From the NCBI RefSeq assembly GCF_013166605.1, contig NZ_JABKKF010000004.1, positions 62,001-126,000 on the forward strand: a stretch of DNA of 64,000 nt. Reading direction: 5' to 3'. Position numbers and translations under genes: made by a program. Below are positions 26,885 to 35,559 of this stretch, in pieces. Positions within the stretch are counted from its first letter, which is position 1; the number at the start of each line of letters is the position of its first letter. Source of the DNA: Xylanibacter muris (lineage in GTDB: Bacteria; Bacteroidota; Bacteroidia; Bacteroidales; Bacteroidaceae). Below the pieces are notes generated by a model, which saw nothing but the letters and a program-made list of their open reading frames with translations, had not been told where the DNA came from and did not search any database.

Positions 26885-28144
26885 ATGAAAGTTCTGATTG
26901 TAAACACAAGTGAGAATACCGGAGGAGCCGCCGTTGCAGCCAACCGCCTGACGGAGGCCCTGAACAACAACGGGGTGAAGGCGAAGATGCTCGTACGGGA
27001 CAAGGAAACCGATGACATCACCGTTACCGGTCTTCCCAAAAGTATCCGCACAAAGTGGAATTTCCTATGGGAACGCTTAGTGATATTCATCCGGCTTCAC
27101 TTCTCAAGGAAAAACCTTTTTGCCGTAGACATTGCCAACTGTGGCACAGACATAACAAAACTGCGTGAATTCAAGGAAGCCGACATTATACATCTGCACT
27201 GGATAAACCAAGGCATGCTTTCCCTGAAAGGCATACGCAAGATTCTCGGCAGCGGCAAGCCCGTTGTATGGACCATGCACGACATGTGGGAATGCACGGC
27301 AATATGCCACCATGCACACTCGTGCATGAAATATACCACAACATGTGAGAAATGTCCGCTGACGTCCGAAATCTCCATTGGCGACATGGCCAAAGGCGTG
27401 TTCAGGAAAAAGATGCGGATGATGGAATCCTCACGAATACATTTTGTGGCGGTCAGCACATGGCTGGCCGGCAAGGCACGCTCAAGCTCACTGCTGCGAA
27501 ACCAGCCCATAGAAACAATACCCAACTCTCTGTCGCTTTCAAAATTCAAGCTTCTCGACCGCAACGACTCACGGTCGTCCCTCTCCATAACGGAAAAATA
27601 TGTCATCGCCTTCGGAGCCGCACGCATAGATTTCCCGGTAAAGGGCTTTTCCTATCTGAAAGAGGCTCTTGGATATCTCGTAGGCGAGATGGGGTATTGT
27701 ACGGATGATGTCCGCCTGCTGCTTTTCGGAGCAGTAAGGAATGCCGACACACTCACAGGAATCCCTGTCAAGTATACCCACTTAGGAGTTGTAAAGGACG
27801 ACCATACCCTGTCGCAGATATATTCGGCGGCAAATGTTCTTGTATCGTCATCTTTATATGAAACTTTCGGGCAGACGCTGATAGAGGCCCAGGCATGCGG
27901 ATGCATACCCGTGTCGTTCAACAACAGCGGACAAACAGACATCATAACACACGAAAAGAACGGCTATCTTGCGGAATATCTTTCCGCCAAAGACCTTGCC
28001 GCAGGCATCGGCTGGGCATTCAACACGAACGTTTCAAGAAGAGAACTGCGCAAAGAAGTGCTCGGAAAATATTCGGAAAGCAACGTGGCAAACAAATATA
28101 TAAAGCTTTACGAGAGAATAAAAAACGAAAAAACACTTCCATGA
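26885..28144 (+). CDS. Glycosyltransferase family 4 (WcaC-like)
   Basis: A 419-residue retaining GT-B glycosyltransferase, probably acting in exopolysaccharide or surface glycan assembly on the cytoplasmic face. The start VLIVNTSENTGGAAVAANRL is typical. A Cys/His-rich stretch at about 135-162 (TMHDMWECTAICHH and later CEKCPL) is a hallmark of the colanic-acid WcaC-like branch. The donor-binding E-x7-E motif is in SLYETFGQTLIEAQACGCIPV. The next glycosyltransferase gene starts one base after its stop codon, so they form a two-gene operon. The rest of a polysaccharide locus is absent, and the sugar is unknown. Confidence 0.88.
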   Translation: MKVLIVNTSENTGGAAVAANRLTEALNNNGVKAKMLVRDKETDDITVTGLPKSIRTKWNFLWERLVIFIRLHFSRKNLFAVDIANCGTDITKLREFKEADIIHLHWINQGMLSLKGIRKILGSGKPVVWTMHDMWECTAICHHAHSCMKYTTTCEKCPLTSEISIGDMAKGVFRKKMRMMESSRIHFVAVSTWLAGKARSSSLLRNQPIETIPNSLSLSKFKLLDRNDSRSSLSITEKYVIAFGAARIDFPVKGFSYLKEALGYLVGEMGYCTDDVRLLLFGAVRNADTLTGIPVKYTHLGVVKDDHTLSQIYSAANVLVSSSLYETFGQTLIEAQACGCIPVSFNNSGQTDIITHEKNGYLAEYLSAKDLAAGIGWAFNTNVSRRELRKEVLGKYSESNVANKYIKLYERIKNEKTLP

Positions 28145-28145
28145 C

Positions 28146-28934
28146 ATGGTGAAAATCACTTACGTTACAATAACGTTCAACGCCGCACACTGCCTTGAAC
28201 GGACACTCAACAGCGTGCTCCGTCTTGAATACAGGCATGTAGAGCACATAATTGTAGACGGTGCCTCAACCGACAATACGCTGCGCATGGCGGAAGACTA
28301 TAAAACCGTATCCGACAATGCGGATAACGGACACACAGTGAAAATCATATCCGAACCCGACAACGGACTTTACGATGCCATGAACAAAGGACTCGGCGCA
28401 GCAACAGGCGACTATATATGTTTCCTCAACGCAGGTGACTTCCTGCCGAAGGCTGACCTTATAGACACCATTATAAAAAACAGCCGGATGGAGGAAAGCG
28501 TGTCACAGATGTGGCCGGGAGTGATCTACGGCAATACCGACATTGTGGACAATAACGGAAACTTCATACGCCACCGCCGCCTTTCACCTCCCGAGAAACT
28601 GTCGTGGCGTTCGTTTATCCATGGAATGCTTGTCTGCCATCAGGCTTTCTATGCCCGCACCGACATCGCCCGCAAATTCAGATACGACATGCGATACCGC
28701 TACTCTGCCGATGTTGACTGGTGCATACGTGTGATGAAAGAGTGTGCCAGGCTGCATCTTCCGCTATCAAACACACATGCGCTGCTTGTATGCTATACAG
28801 AAGAGGGACAATCCACAGTCCATCACACGGATTCACTAAAGGAAAGATACAGGGTCATGTCAAGACACTACGGCCACATTCCTACTTTTCTGATGCACTG
28901 CTGGTTTGCCCTGAGACAACTGCTGAAGCGATAA
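28146..28934 (+). CDS. Glycosyltransferase family 2 (WcaE-like)
   Basis: A 262-residue inverting GT-A glycosyltransferase. It opens with KITYVTITFNAAHCLERTL and holds IIVDGASTDNT, SEPDNGLYDAMNKGL and GDYICFLNAGD at the metal-binding position. The segment FIHGMLVCHQAFYAR and YRYSADVDWCIR are shared with WcaE-like enzymes. No membrane helix is evident. Its last 53 bases overlap the end of the alpha/beta hydrolase gene on the other strand, an unusually long convergent overlap. Confidence 0.88.
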   Translation: MVKITYVTITFNAAHCLERTLNSVLRLEYRHVEHIIVDGASTDNTLRMAEDYKTVSDNADNGHTVKIISEPDNGLYDAMNKGLGAATGDYICFLNAGDFLPKADLIDTIIKNSRMEESVSQMWPGVIYGNTDIVDNNGNFIRHRRLSPPEKLSWRSFIHGMLVCHQAFYARTDIARKFRYDMRYRYSADVDWCIRVMKECARLHLPLSNTHALLVCYTEEGQSTVHHTDSLKERYRVMSRHYGHIPTFLMHCWFALRQLLKR

Positions 28935-29880
28935 ACGCACCTACCCTTCCGGCATATTCCTCCGGATGGTCAAGACAAGCCCTTGCATGTTCCGTTCCAG
29001 GAGCAACCCAAAGAACTTTATTGCCCGGCTTTGCCTCATAGAGCCTATATACCATCCATGTGGGCACAAATGTATCCTTGTCGCCATGGATGAACATCAT
29101 CGGACGCCTGCATTTCCTTACCTGGCTTACCGGTGACGCCTCTGTGAAGCCCCATCCGTATTTCATCCTGCAAAGCATATCGGCAGTATACATAAGCGGG
29201 AACGAGGGAAGCGAGAATTCGTCATGAAGCTCATTCCTGAACTCATCCCACACACTTGTATATCCACAATCTTCCACAAAACATTTTATGTATTCGGGAA
29301 GATTCTCGCCTGACACGCACATTGTCGTGGCAGCTCCCATGGACACTCCGTGTATTACAATCTGCGATTTTCCTGTACTGTCACGGAACATCTCTTCGGC
29401 CACCTCGGCCCAGCGTATCACATCCTTTCTGTCTTTCCATCCCATCTGTATGCTTTCTCCGTCACTCAGGCCATGGGCGTTCAAATCGGGCAACAATATA
29501 TTGTAGCCCATCCGCTCCTGATACATCCTGCCGATATAAAGGAATGTGACATGACAGTCCTTATATCCATGAACCACTATTGCCGTACGGCCGCATGCAG
29601 AGTCGCCTCTCATATAAACGGCATGCATACGCCGGCCGTCAACGGAAGTTATGAATGTGTCACGCAACAGACCGTTGCCCCTGACGCTGTCTGTCCATGC
29701 CTTCATAAACGGGGCACGCCCATACAACACCTGCAACGCGCTGTCTATATCACGACGGTTGGGATCAGGGTCAAGCGAATAACCGAGCATATAAAAACTA
29801 CCTCCCATTATTACCGAGACTATAATAACGGCTAAAGCCGATATAGCAATATATGTCTTCCTTTTCATAAATTCCTTCAT
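28882..29880 (-). CDS. Alpha/beta hydrolase with N-terminal membrane anchor
   Basis: A 332-residue serine hydrolase. A membrane segment at about 9-30 (IAISALAVIIVSVIMGGSFY) suggests anchoring with the catalytic part outside the cytoplasm. The nucleophile elbow is GVSMGA, the Asp is in FIHGDKDTFVP and the His in APGTEHARA, a complete triad. TAIVVHGYKDCHV is the oxyanion-region strand. The family resembles BEM46/FrsA-like esterases; the substrate cannot be told. ATG 29868 is an alternative start. The C-terminal 17 residues lie in the overlap with the GT2 gene and may be a late extension. Confidence 0.87.
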   Translation of the reverse strand: MKEFMKRKTYIAISALAVIIVSVIMGGSFYMLGYSLDPDPNRRDIDSALQVLYGRAPFMKAWTDSVRGNGLLRDTFITSVDGRRMHAVYMRGDSACGRTAIVVHGYKDCHVTFLYIGRMYQERMGYNILLPDLNAHGLSDGESIQMGWKDRKDVIRWAEVAEEMFRDSTGKSQIVIHGVSMGAATTMCVSGENLPEYIKCFVEDCGYTSVWDEFRNELHDEFSLPSFPLMYTADMLCRMKYGWGFTEASPVSQVRKCRRPMMFIHGDKDTFVPTWMVYRLYEAKPGNKVLWVAPGTEHARACLDHPEEYAGRVGAFIASAVVSGQTSSASEK

Positions 29881-29916
29881 TTAGTATAAAATTCCACGTC
29901 CGTCCATAAACCAATA

Positions 29917-29924
29917 CAAATTTA
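29917..29924 (-). promoter_or_regulatory. Promoter -7 box of the alpha/beta hydrolase gene
   Basis: TAAATTTG on the minus strand, 37 bases before ATG 29880. It lies in the 482-base divergent gap with fucP, which also contains a REP-like fragment (30059-30084) and a four-unit palindromic array (30112-30199). Confidence 0.4.
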
Positions 29925-30058
29925 AACAAAACGACGGAATTATCTGCGGCATGAAAAACAATTTAACGCAAGTTCCGGCAAATTCAGAGTTCACTCCATA
30001 ATTAGAATCCAGCGTTTGCGACCAAACGGATAACATGAAGTATTAGGTTCTTACCTGA

Positions 30059-30084
30059 GTATGGACATGCCTTTGGCATGTTTC
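30059..30084 (+). repeat. Solitary REP-like unit
   Basis: GTATGGAC followed by the hairpin ACATGCC-TTT-GGCATGT and TTC matches the left unit of the REP-like pairs at 11898, 19439 and 31952. No inverted partner was found. The 22-base array starts 28 bases later. Confidence 0.6.
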
Positions 30085-30111
30085 AGGCCGCAAAGTGCCT
30101 GTCCGCAAACC

Positions 30112-30199
30112 TTCCGACTTAAGTCAGACGGGTTTCCGACTTAAGTCAGACACCCTTCCGACTATAGTCAGAAAGCTTTCCGACTTAAGTCGGAAAGTT
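30112..30199. repeat. Four-unit 22-base palindromic array upstream of fucP
   Basis: Units begin TTCCGAC at 30112, 30134, 30156 and 30178, an exact 22-base period. Each is centred on the near-palindrome CCGACTTAAGTCAG; the last unit, CCGACTTAAGTCGG, is a perfect palindrome and the third has ACTATAGT at the centre. The bases between palindromes vary. The array sits about 130 bases upstream of the fucP -7 box. It could be a multi-site operator or a non-coding repeat. Confidence 0.8.
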
Positions 30200-30327
30200 G
30201 AACATTATGCTCTTCTGGGTTTGAAAACAGCCGCTTTAAAATAAAAAAACGTGTAGTTTCCAGTTTGAAAACGCCTCTCCTAAAGAAAGAAACGATTATA
30301 AAAAACATCATTCTTAAATATTTTTAT

Positions 30328-30335
30328 TACTTTTG
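30328..30335 (+). promoter_or_regulatory. Promoter -7 box of fucP
   Basis: TACTTTTG, 27 bases before ATG 30363. Transcription would begin after the alternative TTG start at 30333, which therefore is not used. Confidence 0.55.
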
Positions 30336-30362
30336 CGGAATAAAAAACCTACTAACAAAAAA

Positions 30363-31697
30363 ATGATGAACAAAGAAAACGGTTTACTGACCAAGAACGG
30401 TGTCAGCCTTTTGATTCCCTTTATTATGATAACATCATGCTTTGCCTTATGGGGCTTTGCAAATGACGTGACAAGTCCTATGGTGAAAGCATTCTCGAAA
30501 ATATTCAGAATGAGTGTCACCGAAGGAGCCTTAGTGCAGGTGGCCTTTTATCTCGGCTATTTCGTTATGGCATTCCCTGCCGCACTGTTCATTCAGAAAT
30601 ATTCGTTCAAGGCAGGCGTACTCACAGGCCTGGGCCTGTATGCCACCGGTGCACTGCTGTTCATTCCTGCAAAATTCGCAGGAATATACTATCCGTTCCT
30701 GCTTGCATATTTCATCATGACCTGCGGCCTGTCATTTCTCGAAACAAGCTGCAACCCGTACATCTACTGTATGGGAAGCGATGAAACCGCCACACAGCGA
30801 CTTAATCTCGCACAGGCATTCAATCCTATAGGTGCCGTATCGGGAATGTATGTGGCAATGTACTGTGTACAGGCAAGGATTAATCCGTTGAGTTCGGCAG
30901 AAAGGGCCACCCTGCCTGCCGAAGAGTTCAACGCGATAAAAGACGCAGACCTTGGCGTGCTCATCCAGCCATACGTATTTATAGGACTGTTCATTGTGTT
31001 GCTGTTCTTCGCAATAAAATTCACAAAAATGCCAATGACCGGCGACACACACACCGGGAAAAAACTCACACAGTCGCTCAAAGAACTCTTCAGGATGAAG
31101 AACTACCGTGAGGGAGTGGTTGCACAGTTTTTCTATATCGGGGCACAGGTGACATGCTGGACATTCATTATCCAATACGGCACACACATACTGATGAGCG
31201 AGGGCATGGGCGAGACCGAGGCGGAAATCCTGTCCCAGAAATTCAACATCGCGGCGCTTCTGCTCTTTACCTTCAGCCGCTTCATCTGCACATGGTTTCT
31301 CAAATACATTCAGCCCGGACGCCTGCTTTCCATTCTTGCCGTGCTCGGAACAATAGCCACAGCGGGTGTCATCCTGCTCACAAACCGTGGCGGACTGTAT
31401 TGTCTGGTGATTATCAGCGGATGCATGTCGCTCATGTTCCCCACGATATACGGCATTGCGTTGCGTGGAGTGGGCGACAACGTCAAAATAGGAGGTGCGG
31501 GACTCATTATGTCTATTCTCGGAGGTTCAGTATTTCCTCCGGTCCAGGCCGGAATAATCGACTGGGGAGGCACGCTTCTCGGTCTGCCGGCCACAAACAT
31601 CTCGTTTGTCATTCCATTAATATGCTTCATCGTTGTGGCCGCATACGGCCACAGGGCTTACATCAGACATAACATCAAACACGACTACAACGTATAA
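30363..31697 (+). CDS. fucP: L-fucose:H+ symporter (FHS family MFS permease)
   Basis: Brings L-fucose across the inner membrane. About 444 residues from ATG 30363 with twelve predicted helices. Family features are SCFALWGFANDVTSPMVKAF near the N-terminus, LGYFVMAFPAALF, LSFLETSCNPYIYCMG (the FucP-type ETSCNPY segment) and the late MFPTIYGIALRGVGDNVKIG with GGSVFPPVQAGI. A longer frame to 30333 begins within the promoter. Fkp encoded at 22941-25670 would use the imported sugar. Relatives carry glucose or galactose (GluP), so fucose is likely but not certain. A strong hairpin terminator follows. Confidence 0.87.
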   Translation: MMNKENGLLTKNGVSLLIPFIMITSCFALWGFANDVTSPMVKAFSKIFRMSVTEGALVQVAFYLGYFVMAFPAALFIQKYSFKAGVLTGLGLYATGALLFIPAKFAGIYYPFLLAYFIMTCGLSFLETSCNPYIYCMGSDETATQRLNLAQAFNPIGAVSGMYVAMYCVQARINPLSSAERATLPAEEFNAIKDADLGVLIQPYVFIGLFIVLLFFAIKFTKMPMTGDTHTGKKLTQSLKELFRMKNYREGVVAQFFYIGAQVTCWTFIIQYGTHILMSEGMGETEAEILSQKFNIAALLLFTFSRFICTWFLKYIQPGRLLSILAVLGTIATAGVILLTNRGGLYCLVIISGCMSLMFPTIYGIALRGVGDNVKIGGAGLIMSILGGSVFPPVQAGIIDWGGTLLGLPATNISFVIPLICFIVVAAYGHRAYIRHNIKHDYNV

Positions 31698-31725
31698 GCA
31701 CGGCTTTCATACACCGTGACATGAA

Positions 31726-31765
31726 AATCCCCCGAAGGTTGAGTGGGTTCAACCTTCGGGGGATT
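31726..31765 (+). terminator. Terminator of fucP
   Basis: AATCCCCCGAAGGTTGA pairs perfectly with TCAACCTTCGGGGGATT around a six-base loop, followed by a T-rich stretch. It is 28 bases past the fucP stop codon. Confidence 0.88.
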
Positions 31766-31951
31766 ATTCTTTCCTTTGTTTTCACCAAACAGGACTGACA
31801 ACGGGTCACCCGACAAACCAGGGGGAGTTTCGGCTCAACAGATAAGTCAGGGGCATTCTTTGTTCACCCGATAATCGGCAGACACGCAACCCCGCCGGCT
31901 TTGAATCATTTGGCTTAACGAAAACGTCCGTTTGTTGCTTTCATCCTCCAT

Positions 31952-32045
31952 GCAGGGACATGCCTTTGGCACGTGTCAAGCGGCAAACAATCACACCCTC
32001 AGTTCATTATAAACTATTGTACACATCGCAAAACGATGTCCCTAC
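31952..32045. repeat. REP/BIME-like inverted hairpin pair, copy 3
   Basis: Left unit 31952-31977 reads GCAGGGAC with the hairpin ATGCC-TTT-GGCA. Right unit 32023-32045, inverted, has CATCG-CAAAA-CGATG and ends GTCCCTAC. It lies in the 370-base convergent gap between fucP and the YfhO-type gene, ending 22 bases from the latter. The rest of the gap holds the fucP terminator and nothing else recognised. Confidence 0.75.
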
Positions 32046-32067
32046 TCGGGGAAGAAATGAACGCCTA

Positions 32068-34581
32068 TCAGGCGTTGCCTCCGTCAACCGGCTTCTGTGC
32101 CTTACGCTTTCTAATCTCGAAGAACACCAGCAGCACAATGACGGCCAACAGAAACGCATAAGCAACGTATGCAACGGTTTCCGTAATGTCTATGGACTTA
32201 GGCTTAAACGTGAGCACAACCGTGTGACGGCCAGGCTTCACCTTCAAAGCGCGCAGAATATAGTTCACACGTCCCAACTCTGCCTCCTCACCGTCTACCG
32301 TGGCCGTCCATCCCGGATAATATATCTCCGAGAACACCACCACTCCGCCTTTACGTGAGTCCACATCGTAGGTAAGCTTGTTCGGCTCGTATGCCGTAAT
32401 CCTCACAACGCTTCCGCCTTCCTGAGTGTCGCTCTCTCCAAGCACTCCGGCAAATTTCCTGTCAGCCACAGCCTCATGGCGCAAGTCAAGCCTGCCGACC
32501 ATGTCTATCTCACCATTGGCATTATCCGCATAATGGACCTTATCCACCATCCAGGCATTGCCGTATGTGTAAGGATTCATTATCGGAACTGTCTGTCCGG
32601 ACTGTAAGGGCAGAATAAAATATTTTGTATTAAGCATATTCAGTACAGGATAAATGCTGTCGCCGTTGACTTTTGTCATATCGCCCTGAGCCTCGGCAAT
32701 GGCCGGGAAAAGCTTCTGCATCTCAGGCGAAATGTATGCCTCTATCATTTCCTGATAACGACGGAGCTTAGCCGCATGGTATCCGCCGATGCTCTTCAGA
32801 TAATATGAGGTCTCATTCTCGTTGAATGTGTTTGTTGAAAGGTTCAGCACACGATAGTCAAGCGATTTGTCAAGCAGGATCTGCCGCTCGGCGGGTGACA
32901 TTTCCACCGGCTGTTCGCGCACGCTCTTCTCAACAAACATCCCATCATTGAGATAGCGTTTGTTTACCTGCCACATGTCTGCCAGACATAATACCGTCAG
33001 GACTACTATCATCGGCAAAGCCTTCAACTTCCGGGCCTTGAACAGCAACAGGCAGGATGTGCCGGCAAGAATTATAAAGAAAGAACGCCAGCTGTCGGCT
33101 GAAACAACGGCCTTACGCATATCGGTAAGGTTTGCAAGCAACGGCTGAAGATGCTCTGAAGGTATCTGGCTCAATGCCTGCATCTCCGAAGATGACACGA
33201 ATGAAGAGAAAAACGCCCCGGGCATAACGGCAAAAAGAAAAGACACACCGCCTGTAAGGGCAAACGCTGCATATACGTATCTTATATTTGCAGTAAGTAT
33301 CTCCGGCCCGTCAACAATCTTCTTCAGAGCAAGCATGGCAAGAAGAGGTATTGTAAACTCGGCAATGACAAGTATGGAAGACACCGTACGGAACTTGGCA
33401 TACATCGGCATATAGTCGATGAACAAATCAGTAAACCACATGAAGTTATGCCCCCACGACAAAAACACAGAAAGCACCGTGGCTGCAAGAAGGCCCCACT
33501 TCAAAGGTCCCTTAACGATAAACAGCCCCAATACAAACAGCATCAACACAAAGGCACCTACATAAACAGGGCCGCTGGTCATAGGCTGCTCGCCAAAATA
33601 CTGGGTAATCTGCTGGTATACCGGCAGATATGTATTATCGGCATGCTTCATCGCAACCTCGCTTTGCGACATCGGCACCGATGCCCCGCCCTTAACATTA
33701 GGAACAAGCAAGGTCCAGGTCTCGTCGATACCGTAACTCCACTGAGTTATATAATCGCGTTCAAGGCCGCTGTTAGTCTGATTGGCTGAATTCTGCTTCA
33801 CAAGCTCACTCTTTCCACGCATAGACTCCTTGCTATACTGCCACGTATGATACAGGTTTGACAGATTAAGACAAATGCCTATCGCCGCACCGGCCAGGCA
33901 AACACCCGTAGCCTTAAGGAAATGCTTCATGCGCTTCTCACGCACAGCCTCCCAAAGATATGCCAACACTATGAAGAACAATACAAACAGATAATAATAC
34001 GTCATCTGTACATGATTGGCAAGCACCTCAAATGCAGTGAAAACAGCCGTCATGGCAAGACCCCAAAGATACTTACCGCGATATGCCAGCACTACACCGG
34101 CTATCATTGGCGGTAGATATGCCAGGGCCATGACCTTCCACAGGTGTCCGGCAGCTATGATAATGAAGAAATAACTGCTGAATGCCCATATCACCGAGCC
34201 AAGCACTGCAAGGGAATGACGGAAATCAAAAGCCCTGAGGAGTATATAGAATCCGAGAAGATAGGCAAATACATACCATACATTCTCCGGAAGCCATAGA
34301 TGATAGAAACTCACAGCGGTATTGAGAGTGTCGCTGCTGCCATAGGATGGAGCTGTCTGATAAGTGGGCATGCCTCCGAACAGAGAGTTTGTCCAGCGTG
34401 TTCTTTCACCGGTACGCTCCAGATACTCTTTCTGCTCCTGACCGGAACCGCGCCCGGCAGAATGGTCTTCACGATAAAGAATGCGCCCCTCTGTAGCTGC
34501 CGGGAAAAAATAGGCAAACGAGATAACTGCAAACATAAGCACTGCCAGCAAGTCCGGCAGACATTTCTTGAATATATTCAT
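32068..34581 (-). CDS. YfhO family membrane protein
   Basis: A large polytopic inner-membrane protein of 837 residues from ATG 34581, with a dozen or more hydrophobic helices in the first 550 residues. Family segments include FAYFFPAATEGRILYREDHS, the first-loop TRWTNSLFGGMPTY, and the late region from LDYRVLNLSTNTFNENETSY to YYPGWTATVDGE, the recognisable YfhO C-terminal beta domain. A last helix precedes the basic tail. YfhO in Firmicutes is needed for glycosylation of lipoteichoic acid; the Bacteroidetes members have no proven role. The longer start at 34614 is rejected because it lies beyond the expected transcription start. Confidence 0.88.
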   Translation of the reverse strand: MNIFKKCLPDLLAVLMFAVISFAYFFPAATEGRILYREDHSAGRGSGQEQKEYLERTGERTRWTNSLFGGMPTYQTAPSYGSSDTLNTAVSFYHLWLPENVWYVFAYLLGFYILLRAFDFRHSLAVLGSVIWAFSSYFFIIIAAGHLWKVMALAYLPPMIAGVVLAYRGKYLWGLAMTAVFTAFEVLANHVQMTYYYLFVLFFIVLAYLWEAVREKRMKHFLKATGVCLAGAAIGICLNLSNLYHTWQYSKESMRGKSELVKQNSANQTNSGLERDYITQWSYGIDETWTLLVPNVKGGASVPMSQSEVAMKHADNTYLPVYQQITQYFGEQPMTSGPVYVGAFVLMLFVLGLFIVKGPLKWGLLAATVLSVFLSWGHNFMWFTDLFIDYMPMYAKFRTVSSILVIAEFTIPLLAMLALKKIVDGPEILTANIRYVYAAFALTGGVSFLFAVMPGAFFSSFVSSSEMQALSQIPSEHLQPLLANLTDMRKAVVSADSWRSFFIILAGTSCLLLFKARKLKALPMIVVLTVLCLADMWQVNKRYLNDGMFVEKSVREQPVEMSPAERQILLDKSLDYRVLNLSTNTFNENETSYYLKSIGGYHAAKLRRYQEMIEAYISPEMQKLFPAIAEAQGDMTKVNGDSIYPVLNMLNTKYFILPLQSGQTVPIMNPYTYGNAWMVDKVHYADNANGEIDMVGRLDLRHEAVADRKFAGVLGESDTQEGGSVVRITAYEPNKLTYDVDSRKGGVVVFSEIYYPGWTATVDGEEAELGRVNYILRALKVKPGRHTVVLTFKPKSIDITETVAYVAYAFLLAVIVLLVFFEIRKRKAQKPVDGGNA

Positions 34582-34615
34582 CTTTATATGTAAATGTTTA
34601 TAAATTTTCCGCATG

Positions 34616-34623
34616 CAAAGTTA
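34616..34623 (-). promoter_or_regulatory. Promoter -7 box of the YfhO-type gene
   Basis: TAACTTTG on the minus strand, 34 bases before ATG 34581. It supports the shorter start. Confidence 0.55.
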
Positions 34624-34772
34624 ATGTAAGTTGAAGACAATACATAATTTACAAAGACAAGAATTACATATTGTTACAACTTTTAACCCAAACAACACGG
34701 CACAGGCGGGGATAAATTGCAGCACGCCTTTCTTTGTTGAATGAAAAGTGTATTAATTCAAAACATTATTTG

Positions 34773-34780
34773 TAATTTTG
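34773..34780 (+). promoter_or_regulatory. Promoter -7 box of mtnN-luxS
   Basis: TAATTTTG, 25 bases before ATG 34806. No matching -33 element at the usual distance was found. Confidence 0.5.
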
Positions 34781-34805
34781 CATTCAAACAATATATAGAA
34801 ACAAC

Positions 34806-35489
34806 ATGCGCATAGGAATTATCGTTGCGATGGAGAAAGAATTCTCGCAACTTCAGTCAACAATAAACAATCTGGAACATGAATGCCGCAACGGCATCGG
34901 TTTCGCGACAGGAAACATTGGCAACAATGACATAATAATACAGCAATGCGGTATCGGCAAGGTAAATTCCGCAATCGGTGCCGTGGAAATGATTAACAAC
35001 TACCGTCCGGACATCGTAATATCCACAGGCGTGGCAGGGGGAGCCGACACGTCACTGAACGTCACAGAGGTTGTAGTGAGCACCGAATGCAGGTATCATG
35101 ACGCATACTGCGGAAAAGAATGTGAGCCTGGACAGATACTCGGACAGCCCGCCGCATTCATTTCACCGAATGAACTCGTAGAAAAGGCCGCATCGCTAAA
35201 CTGCACGACACGGATACATCCCGGACTGATTGTGAGCGGAGAATGGTTTGTGGATACGAAAGAGAAAATGCGGTCGATACTTGACACATTTCCCGATGCA
35301 AAAGCCGTGGATATGGAAAGCTGCTCCATAGCACAGACATGCCACAGATACGGTATTCCTTTTATAAGTTTCAGAATAATAAGCGACATCCCGCTGAAAG
35401 ACAATAAGGCGAAAATGTATTACGACTTCTGGAAGACAATGGCCGACGGTTCGTTCAATGTGACAAAGGCTTTCCTCGAAAGTCTGTAA
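34806..35489 (+). CDS. mtnN: 5'-methylthioadenosine/S-adenosylhomocysteine nucleosidase
   Basis: Cleaves adenine from S-adenosylhomocysteine and methylthioadenosine, removing inhibitors of methyl transfer. It has 227 residues, the usual length. MRIGIIVAMEKEF includes the catalytic Glu12. The core strands IIIQQCGIGKVNSAIGAV and VISTGVAGG are seen, the ribose-binding Met-Glu is in AKAVDMESCSIAQTC, and the catalytic Asp in FRIISDIPLKD. The luxS gene follows 70 bases later on the same strand and uses its product, S-ribosylhomocysteine. Confidence 0.95.
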   Translation: MRIGIIVAMEKEFSQLQSTINNLEHECRNGIGFATGNIGNNDIIIQQCGIGKVNSAIGAVEMINNYRPDIVISTGVAGGADTSLNVTEVVVSTECRYHDAYCGKECEPGQILGQPAAFISPNELVEKAASLNCTTRIHPGLIVSGEWFVDTKEKMRSILDTFPDAKAVDMESCSIAQTCHRYGIPFISFRIISDIPLKDNKAKMYYDFWKTMADGSFNVTKAFLESL

Positions 35490-35559
35490 ATAAGAAAAAA
35501 TACTTATCTGATTATAACACAGGAAACAAGAGTCTATATCAATAATATAATAAGCAAAT

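Noticed and set aside
30112..30199. CRISPR array
   Set aside because: The repeats are only about 14-16 conserved bases at a 22-base period with 6-8 base gaps, far too short for spacers, and no cas genes are present. The same holds for 54001-54103.
32061..32075. Small hairpin ACGCCT/AGGCGT spanning the YfhO-type stop codon
   Set aside because: A six-base stem with a three-base loop and no T run is too weak to call a terminator.
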